A stretch of DNA of 64,000 nucleotides, taken from assembly GCF_000003815.2 (NCBI RefSeq), contig NC_049996.1:12948419-13012418 (forward strand), given 5' to 3'. Shown here one piece after another: positions 1-10,600 of this stretch (positions are counted from its first letter, which is position 1; every line of letters begins with the position of its first letter). Source of the DNA: Branchiostoma floridae (lineage: Eukaryota > Chordata > Leptocardii > Amphioxiformes > Branchiostomatidae). The notes beneath the pieces are model-generated. The model was not told the origin of the DNA. It ran no database searches and worked only from the letters and a program-made list of their open reading frames with translations. The translations under genes and the position numbers were made by a program.

Positions 1-1177
1 TGAGGGAAAATACCGACATGTGTTGGTGCGCAGATGTTGACTAGATATGCAAGTACGCTAAATTTTGTCACCGTGACTGAATGGTAGCATTGCAAACCGG
101 AAGTAACGTTACATTTTACGTCGTATTTTGGTAACTTTATCGGCTTCCTGCCTTTGCCGCGCCAGCTTCATAAGAAAGGAAAACAAGTTTGACTGATATT
201 TTCTCCGCCCACCTCTATTAATACAAGCGCGAGTAAAACGGTAAATGAACACTGTAACATCAATATTTTTACAACATTGTAGCGGTGTTAAACAGAGATA
301 GAGTCAAAGGCGCGGCAGTGAAATATTACTGAGCGAATTTTCAACATGTGGAGCGGCGAGCCACCGGCCTTTTTCTTTTTACCATGTCGGGCGCCGAACC
401 TCGGGTGCGAGGCGTCTCAAGCTTGTGGAGGCCTGGGGAAATTTTGAAATCTTGACCCTCTGAAACGCCAATTTCTGGCATTTTGAGGGACAAATTTTGC
501 TGGTAGTCCGATAAAAAATTTTTCCTAGGCCCTCCCCCCGGCTCAAATTTTTTTTCCTAGGCCCTCCCCCCGGCTCAAATTTTTTTTCCTAGGCCCTCCC
601 CCCTCTGACGACCGGCCCTCCCCCCCCGCTAAATATCGACCAGTCCCTTACAAGACTAGAAATAACCGTTTTTTTGTGACGCATTACAGTTTTTCCGGCT
701 TTCTAGGGTCATTGACTGGTATTTGTATCCCACCTTGCTTAACAAAATGCTGTACAGAAATGACTGTAACAAACGTTACCATAATGATTGCTCAATGTTC
801 TCTAAGCTTTTTATCTGACCCTGTGTAAAAGTGATGCCCACTTCTTAAATTTTCCTACGGACGTCCACTTATATCTTAAAGATTTTGCCACGAATGTTAA
901 TCATTTCAAAGAAAAAAGTGTAAAGTTGACAGCTGTACCAAACGTTACCTGCCCTGTAATACATAACCAATGGGGAAGAAAATGAAAAAGTTGACATTTC
1001 CTGGCTATGGTTAAAAGAAAAATTTTCCTAAACTATCAGGGAGGTTTCACTGAAAAATAAGCCGATTTATTTTGCGAACATAAAATTGCCATTTTTTACA
1101 TTTCAATATGAACGAGTGTTATGCGTGATGCTTGTTTTATACATACCTCCATGAAATATTAATAATATACTTTTTAG
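1..1177. other. Non-coding, upstream of or within first intron of the receptor gene
   Basis: No coding exon is recognised. The only structure seen is a short tandem repeat at about 519-606. A signal-peptide exon ending in phase 1 would be expected upstream but none is convincing here. Confidence 0.5.
519..606. repeat. Short tandem repeat, about 35-bp unit
   Basis: Three partial copies of a unit built on TTTCCTAGGCCCTCCCCCC followed by GGCTCAAATT and a T run. No function is evident. Confidence 0.85.
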
Positions 1178-1606
1178 TGGCAGGTGGCTGGGTGGAGACC
1201 GACCCGACATGGGTGACACCGGACCTATGGGAGGGGGGTGACGGACTCCGACGGGTTGCCGGGTACGTCTTGGACTCCAACTTCCAGACGACTTGGAGAC
1301 GTGGAGACGAAGAGGCCACCTGGCAGCTGACGTTTGATCTGCAGACGTCCCTGACGCTTTCCAGAATTCGCATTTGGTACATTGAAGGAGTCAGCACTGG
1401 CATGCATATGGATGTTATAGTCATGGTTATGACAGGACAGCAATGGACCACTGTGCCGCACAACACACACATCAGGAGTGGTGACGAAAATATTAAACTG
1501 AAAGAGATCGACCTGACTGGTATCCTCGCCTCGGGACAGTTTTGGCGTCTGCAGTTCCCATTGAGTGAATATCGTGGAGAAATCAGCGAGGTCAATTTTT
1601 TCCAGG
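1178..1606 (+). CDS. Exon: discoidin-like (F5/8 type C-like) domain
   Basis: About 142 residues starting near GGWVETDPTW and ending EVNFFQG just before donor GTAAGT at 1607. The alternation of hydrophobic strands (TWQLTFDLQ, SRIRIWYI, FWRLQF, ISEVNFFQ) resembles a galactose-binding beta-sandwich of the discoidin kind, which usually binds glycans or lipids. The acceptor is TTTTTAG ending at 1177, or CAG ending at 1183; both give incoming phase 1. The family call comes from pattern only and is less certain than the exon itself. Confidence 0.65.
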
Positions 1607-4600
1607 GTAAGTGCTCAGTACTACTTAATATGGCTTTCGAACTGAAATCGAATTAGCAAGAATCAAGCAGAACCAGCCGGAATGAAGTATTTGCAAACTT
1701 CGTGCCACATTCGCTTCCATTCGGTTTGGAATTCCAAATGGACCTCATATCCCCTTCACATTAGAAAGATTGAGCCAACATACCGTCAGAATGAAAATTA
1801 TTTTCTATTCCTGGGAATTCGAAGTGTATTCTAGAAATTCTAACCGCATTCCAGATATTCTTTTGGCCACACTCTGGTATGATTCGAAGTGGCTTGCTGT
1901 TTCTATTCTCCATCGAATGAGATAAGAATGTTTCGAATAATGTTGGAATGCCGTAGAATGCGGTCATGCTGCAGTTAGAATAGTTAACATACAGTCGGAC
2001 CAGCCCAAAGAACAGGCACAAATATCTGGAATGCAGTGACAAGGAATAGAGAATAATTTTTAGGCTCATTCTTGTACTAGTGTGAAGGGGCCTTAAGCTG
2101 GTATCTCACCTGACTGCGCATTTTAGAGATTTTTCTTGATGACCTTCGCCAGGAAGGTAATATTTTGGGAAACGTTTGTGTTTATTTGTTTGTGACAGTG
2201 TGTAGAAAACCAGCATAACTCGCCAGGAGGGAATGGGTTTATATTTGGCAAAATCAACAAACAAATCAATAGTAGCTTCTAATAATACCTAGTTCTGTGT
2301 ATCTTACTATGTTCGCCCAGCGTGCTCCGGAGTTGAGAGGACGGTGTGTACAGACGGTAACTGTGACGTCCATGAGGTGGTCTGTGACGGCATAGTGGAC
2401 TGTGACGACGGGAGCGATGAAAACAACTGCGGTAAGGTCGTTAAAGAGGATCACCAGTCACGTATGAATACAGTTACAAATTTCTTTTGAGCAATGACTG
2501 TTTTTAAAGGTAAGGTACATACCTCCAAATTTTCAACGGCTGACAGTCGATCTTTTTCACGGAGAATGACCTAGTCTCTATCTCGCGAGAGAACACGAGA
2601 CTAGGTCAGTCTTGCGTAGATCAGCTTCCCCCTCCCCCCACCTCCTTGCGGAGTAGGGGTAGGTAGGACTTGGGCAGCTCCCTACCCTCATTGCGGTTCA
2701 GCTTCGCACCCACTAGCTGGATGTGAATAGTCTCCTTAATCTTGCTGTGGGCCTTGCGTGCTTCTAGGTCAATGATAACTGCGGTTTTTGCAGACATCCC
2801 ACGCTGCGCCTGTCGGCGACACATTATTGCGGCAACTTTGCGAATCTTTCGCCGATTTTCTTTTGCAGGCGACCGGTCAGCCTTACACACAGGTTTACGC
2901 CTAAGATTTCATATCCTATGTTTGCTCCCAACGTAGATGCAAAAAAAAACTTTGATAGTAGTGATACCAGTGCAGTTTGAAGTGACCGCTCTTGTTGGCG
3001 ATACTACTAGTTCTGGTCCTTTCAAAACATTTTACAAGTTGAACCTTTTTACAACTTGTAAAATAAACGAAATGTCAGGCACAGCTCTGTGAGATAGTCG
3101 CCTAAGATAAAGGGTCGTTTCGCAACAATGTCAGGTCGCAACCGTCAGTTCGCAACAAGGTAAGTCTTTTCGCAACAAGGCACAAGTCGTTTCGAAACAT
3201 TTAAATGTTAGCCTAAAAGTATTAGAAATAGTATTTCTAACATAATAATACTCCTTCGGCGTAAAAATTTACCGGGTGCAAAAAACAACCCCGGCATGGG
3301 CTGCATGGACCTGAAGGCCCGATGATTTCCAAACGCCGGGCGGTACAGTTTCATACGTGTCGTGCACAGGTAGGAGTATAATTATGTTAGAAACACGATT
3401 TCTAATACTGTTAGGCTATCAAGATTAATAATATCCAAATGTTGCGAAAGGACTTGTACCTTTTTACTAACTGACGGTTGCGAACTGACATTGTTGCGAA
3501 ACAACCTGTAACCTCGGCAATCCTCGTACGTTTTACCTACGAATACGTTTTTCATAAACATTAATGCAAATTTCATGAAATTTGTGCAAATGCTTATGTA
3601 CCCCTGACCATTGAGTAAGACTTTATGTTATGTCTAGAAATTACAATCTACGTAAATGGACGAGTATTGTAGAGACCTTGTCACTGTTCCTCTGACTTAT
3701 TTTTTTTCTTGAATGTAGATAAAGAGATCTGTCCGAGTGGAGTCGCCATCAACAAGGCAGAGGTGTGTGACGGTACAGACGACTGTGGAGACAATACAGA
3801 CGAGCAGAACTGCTGTGAGTATGGACACATGTTTCTTCCTATTTCTTTGCCTTTCTCTTGTTCTTGTAGATTTGGTAACGTGAGTTAGGTGCAGATTTTC
3901 TCACTTTCATGCATTTAACCTTCAAATTTCCCAAGGTCAGTTTTAGGTACCAATTTCCATACATATTTTCTCACTTTCATTTCAAATGACGTAATAGATA
4001 TTTTTGTTAGAAATTCTCCCCCAAACATTATATTGGATTTTGTAGTTGTTTCATGTTCATCAATAAATTTAAATGAATGTGTATTTTTTACTTTCCCGGA
4101 TAGGAAAATCGATTGCTTTTGCTTTCTTTATATTCCTTCTTCTCCGTGATATGAGTACCTAGAAAAGGGGCACGGGAAAATATTTTGCAATTATGCCTAT
4201 TGCCTTCCTGTTTTGCGAAAACTATGGCTTTCATTTTTATCTAAGTACAGTAAAATGTTTAATGTTTTATCTTTTTCATCCGCAAACTTTTTTTCCCCGA
4301 AAAACAGATATGTTAAAAAAAAAACGAATTCCTTCCGCTTGTATTTAATGAAGGTGAGCGTCAAGGTAGGCTGGCCTGCAGCAATGGACATTGTATAGGT
4401 TCACAAAAAATGTGTGCCAATACCCACATACCCTGCTTTGGTGAACCGAAAGGACAATATGCTAGATGTGACGATGTGGAGGATTGTTGGGATGGCAGCG
4501 ACGAGTCCTGCTGTGAGTAAACTGGCTGTAATTTAGTAGGCGGTTAGCTTGAAAGTTCATCTGTGTTGGTAGAAGTCATTATTGAACTAGTTTAACTGTA

Positions 4601-7600
4601 ATATCCAACACAATTCAACTCTTCGCAATTCAGCCCCCCTGGCTGCCAAGTGGTCGGCCCACACAATAACAATAACAACAACAACAACGCAAAAATTGGA
4701 CTCACCCAAATTTTCGACTGAACAGCACCAGTCTTTGCCGAGGAATGAACAATCCACTGCTGCCGTGACCTCACGTTATGCAGATAGAACACGTGACTCA
4801 GTAAGCAGTGGATCATAGGTTGTATATACTAGTTCTGCATTGATGTGCATACATTAGATAGTTGAATGTTAATGTATGTATCAATTGTGGCTCAACAGTG
4901 CCCTTTCCCTCTTCAGCGGTCTCTGCATGTGACAATGGAGCCCTGTTCCACCAGCTTTCTCGGTGTGACGGCAGAGACGACTGTGGGGACAACAGTGACG
5001 AGCAGAACTGTGGTACGTACGGTTTATTTGGGAGTTAAACATTTGAACGTGCACTGCAACAATCAAGCTAGCCCATACTTTCCGTGCCTACTATAAAGCA
5101 TGCAAAAAATTTACTAGCATCTTCTTAGCAGCCCTTCTGTACACAACATTTACGATGTAACGTTATATGTCCACAGTCTGTTACTATCTTCGGGACAGAG
5201 GGACAAGCTACAGGGGCCGTGTAAACCGTGACAACTCCTGTCAGTTCTGGACATCTCAGTACCCTCACACCCATAACCACACTCCCCAGGCCTACCCACG
5301 GGCAGGGCTGGAGCGGAACTACTGCCGGAACCCGGACGGGAAGGACAGGCCGTGGTGCTACACAAACAACCCGCTCATCAGGTGGATGTACTGCGAGGAG
5401 GTCTTCGCATGTGACGGTAAATTCAACGTTTGTATTCTTCAGCGTCTTCAATTTCTATTCTTTAACCTCCAGAGCTAAGGACGGATACACCCGGTCGTGT
5501 TAATTAACAGCATCCAAACAGCACATGATCGATGAAATAAGATTGCGTGAGATCGCATGGCAGAGCGACAGCGTGTTTGGCTCAGGACCGAGAGGTCTCG
5601 AGTTCGAATCCTGTCATGTCACCGATCTTTTGCCCTTGGGAAAGGCACTTTACACGACTTTGCTCACTTCACTCGGCACTTTATACGACTTTCCTCACTT
5701 CACTCAGGTGAAAATGAGTACCAAGCTTCGGCTAGGGCGCTCCCTTGGATAGGACGTTAAATGGAGGTCCCGATTTTAGGAAGAGCCACACCTCGTGCAC
5801 GTTAAAGAACCTACCACACGTGCGATGGTGCGGTGTGAGTAATTCAAAACCTACAGTCCCTTGGCCGCACCTGGGGAAATTACTGTCGTATTGAGGTCAA
5901 ATGAGTGGCGCCGAATGGCAGCTCGCTCCAGACCCTTGTGGTTAGCCCCACCTACTGTAAGCTTCTCGCAATTCAACCCCCTGGCTGCCAAGACAGAGTA
6001 GTCAGCTCAACCAATAGCAACAACAACAACAAATGAAGCTCACAACCCATGACCGCAGTGGTCGTAGTGGCCGTATCATAGACACAAACACCTTTCCAAA
6101 CTCACTGCGATGCCATATAAAACTCTCTTGTCACACCTACCTTTAGCATGTTTGTGCTCTTCAATGTAGCAAAAAAACATTATCAACTTCTATATACGGA
6201 GTCTAACATAGAATGATAGTGACATCAAGATATTTTTTTTTCAAAACATACATTCACATAAGCTCGGTATACTCGTGGCAATTGTAGAAGTGCTTTCCTT
6301 TATATGTGTGACCCCTTTTGAAAACTATAATTTGACAGTGCTGAAAGCAGGGTACATCCAGACAGGCGTTTTCGCTGTTGGATGTCGCTGCGTAGGAGGA
6401 GGTATATTGTATATATCCTCCATTTTGTTTTTATTTTAGCTCCACCGACGCGATGCTTCTACGCATTGGATAAGGGAAGGAGCTACGCAGGACAGACTAA
6501 CAGGTGAGGTCAGCTGGGCATTTTAGGAGCGTACAAACCATCGACATATAAATATTTAAACGAATGCACAAAATATCCGATACTACCTAGGCAACACTGT
6601 CGAGAAACTGCAGGAGGTTTCCCTCTCAAAATGCCTTTTTATGAAACCAAGACAGATTTTACTATGATAATCGCAAACATGTAGTTGTTCATAATTGCGG
6701 GAACAGCTAATATTTTTTTCATATTTACTAGTGTCATCGGCTGTTTTAAGCTCTGATTATTTTAAGACAGAGGAAGAAAGAGGAAGAAGAACACACCAGC
6801 AAAAACAAAATATTTTCCCGGAGGATACATGATAATAAGTAAACCTACCTGGAGTGATCAATTATTTCGCAGTCACATACCTGAAAAACAAAAAACGACT
6901 CAAATTCCGCGGCATAGTTAAGTTAACGAGTACTACGGGTTATAGTTAATGATGCGTTAATGAATGCATATCAAAATTCAAATCGTGGGGATCGTTAAAT
7001 TGCAGACGACACCCGTTTGACACCAGTAAGTGAGTTGAAGAGCGGTACACATTTTGCTATTGCATGATCTAAACAACAGAAAGGAGACCGGGTGTGTCAG
7101 AGATGGGACTCCCAGTCCCCCCACAGCCACCCCCACACACCACAGGCTCTTTACGCGTTTATATACCGTATATCTGTACAGGGCAGGAGACCGGGTGTGT
7201 AAGAAATGGGACTCCCAGTCCCCCCACAGCCATCCCCACACATCACAGGCTCTTTACGCGTTTATATACCGTATATCTGTACAGGGCAGGAGACCGGGAG
7301 CGTCAGAGATGGGACTCCCAGTCCCCCCACAGCCATCCCCACACACCACAGGCTCTTTACACGTTTATATAGAGTATATCTGTACAGGACAGGAGACCAG
7401 GTGTGTCAGAGATGGGACTTTCAGTCCAAAACAGCCATACCCAGCACACACCATAGTCTCTTTACACGTTTATTTACCGTTTATCTATACAGGGCAGGAG
7501 ACCGGGTGTGTCAGAGATGGGACTCCCAGTCCTCCCACAGCCACCCCCACACACCACAGGCTCTTTACACGTTTATATACCGTATATATGTACAGGGCAG

Positions 7601-10600
7601 GAGACCGGGTGTGTCAGAGATGGGACTCCCAGTCCCCCCACAGCCATCCCCACACACCACAGGCTCTTTACACGTTTATATACCGTATATATGTACAGGG
7701 CAGGAGACCGGGTGTGTAAGAGATGGGACTCCCAGTACCCCCACAGCCACCCCCACACACCACAGGCTCATCCTGATGCAGGCCTGGAGGAGAACTTCTG
7801 CCGTAACCCTGACAACAAGGAGCGGCCCTGGTGCTACACCATGGATGCGTCGAAGAGATGGGACTTCTGTGACGTCATGGAATGTGCTGGTAAGAGGGTT
7901 TGAGCAAACCTGTAGCTTTGATCTATTCTCGTTACTCAAATATTGATGTCTTCCAGTCTATCACATTGTAAAGACTGTGCCACGATTACAAGTTCTTTTT
8001 GTAGACACAAAACGCCAATAGAAAGCTCATAACTACTGTAAAGTAATACAAACTTGACAGGGACTAATATTTGCCAAAATAAATGCTCTTATTCTCTACA
8101 ATGAGGATAACGGCTCTTATTTGAAAACAAGACACCAAATAGTTTCTGAAAGGCAAGACACCAAATAGCAAAAAATTAATTATTCAGTAACTCAGAAAAA
8201 GATAGAGAGCTAGATTCCACACCGAATTCAAATGAGCAGGAAATCTGGCCAACATTTTGAATTTTCAACACTGGTCTGATATTTCTTCCTTTAAACCTAA
8301 TGTTGTAGAAAATATGGTATGATGTCTTTAGCCTTGCAGCACGCTTATGTGTCATTTTGCTTTGTTTGACAGCATTTTGTTGACAAGTAGTGGAGAAAAT
8401 TTTTCAAACAGATCTGACATTTAATATGCTAATACGTTTCAACCTTATTTCTTAATAACATCCCTTTGTTCCTGGTAGCAGACACTGGCTGGACTCCCGT
8501 TGGCTTCTAATTAGTTTATGTGGTCTTGAGGGTCAATTCAGCTTTCAAAACTCCTGGCACAATTCAGTAGGGTGGATCTATATTGTTTTATGGTTATTGT
8601 GGACCCTTGGAACAGAAAAAGGATCTTTTAGAAGGTTCATGACTCTATGACTTTTTGTACACATGTGCAGCGAAATGCATTGTGGATATTGATTCAAAGA
8701 TAGAGGTATCTGAGACGTAAACAAAAACGTCCCCTGGGTACCAGCCGGGATCGGGCAGCTAGGGCAGTCTTGGTTTGGTTATACAGATCGGGTAGCTAGC
8801 GAGTTTTAGTCGGGGAGCCAAGGCAGTCAGCCTGCAGATCTCCTACTAGCGCCCCAGGGAGTCCGATAAGGTAGTGATAACTCCTTGAGGCTTAAACTCT
8901 CCGGAGCGTTAATGTGAGATCGGCGGGCTGACTGCCTTGGATCCCCAAATGAAGCTCGCTAGCTACCCGGTCATGTTTGGCTCCCAGGGTAGCCTGAGCG
9001 ATGACAGAGATGAGAACAGTTGAAGGAGGTTTCACCTCTGACATATTTCCCGCAAAATAGACAACACACGCATGTGAACTTAAATGCACAGATCTCTTAT
9101 AAGACAGCAATTGTCAATAACCATTCAAAACGGAATAAATGCATCGACAATCATTCATCCGTAATTACACATTTGTCTTCTCAGATCCCCCATCACCAGA
9201 CTCTGCCGACCAGGACTGCCATGGAGCCTACACCTGTGAATTTTCGTCCAAACGACTCTGCTACTGTGACAAAGACTGCGGCTTTTTCGGTGACTGCTGC
9301 GAAGACTTTCAGTAAGTAAACCTGTTCTAGCCTGGTAAAATCACGCTACTAGCAGCCTCATCGGCTCTGACCGAATGCTGGCCAACAACTGTTCACCATC
9401 TACAATCACATTCATTGAGTTTAAGACAGACATACATGTATATTGTTATTGATTATAGATATCGATGACAATCTTTTCTTCAATACGGCACCTATGGGTG
9501 TTAGGTACGAGGTAAGAAGATAAACAAGCTTTATAGACATGACAAAAAGTGCTGTAAAAATCTTTATGGTAGCGGCGATAGATTATATGTATAATCTATT
9601 CATCAGTTTGACTGATGAGTAACTGTTACCCTACATATCTTATTATCATAATGTCTAGCCCCCATCGCTATGATTTGACTAGTTTTCATATTTGAAAAAG
9701 AATTTCTGATTCTAATTGGTCCTATTCTCAGCAATTATGAAAATGGAAAGGGCATGGTTAAGTTCACAACATGACATGTTAATTGGAGGCATTGTGATTT
9801 ATTACAACTTTATTGCACCCACTACAGAGAAGGCAGTAAATCCCAAACACCGTCTGACCATCACCATCTGAAGTGGGACTGTGTTCCTGGCTTTTCTCGT
9901 GGCTTCACTAGAGAAAATGAAAATAAAGAGTCCTATTGGATGGTGGCTGACTGCCCAGGTGAATGGACAGATGACGTCACGAGGGATAAGTGTTTAAGAC
10001 AAGTGGACCCCTTCAACCCAAGTGAGCTAGTCTACCGAATGCCTGTAGAGGACACGTCAAACGTCCCCTACAGAAACATATTCTGTGCAATTTGTAACAA
10101 TGTTTCTTTGACAGAGACAATTCTTTGGATGTCGAAAGTTGAGTGTACAGGGATGCTTGCCTTGTCTCCACAAATCCCTAGGGGTTCCCAAGAATACAAC
10201 AGCATCATTGAAGCCAGTTGGGAATATTGCTTTGGAACGAAGACAATAGTGTTTGTCCCTTTAAACATATCACATGCAAGGCGATGTGTCCAGGCTAATA
10301 TTTTAGAAGAGAGTTGTGATATCTCCTCCTGTATGTCCTACAGTTACCCAATAGGCACTGGGTATAAGATTTACAAAAATTTTCACTGTGCTCTTTGTGA
10401 AGGGCTTTCTCTTACGGCAGCCGCCAAACTTAAGTGTGCTTCTGCTTTGGATCCATTTGTCCGAAATCAATGCACTAATCCTACTGCCTGTCCCTCAAGA
10501 TTCTCACTAACTAATCTGTTCAACTTTAATTCCTATGGCAGTGGTGGAAACAGTCCCAATCAGTGTCCTTCCGACACTTTATACGATCCATTTGCCGACT

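Noticed and set aside
2621-2936. Open frames of 89 (minus) and 64 (plus) codons in the LDLa 1-2 intron
   Set aside because: Overlapping on opposite strands with no recognisable domain and no splice sites in the right phase.
5545-5625. Possible tRNA gene
   Set aside because: A- and B-box-like words are present, but no cloverleaf with proper stems and anticodon could be drawn, and a SINE body and (AAC)n tail follow.
7054-7946. Open frames of 221 and 246 codons across the 103-bp array
   Set aside because: They read through intron-like parts of the repeat in frames other than the kringle frame. The true exon begins at 7699.
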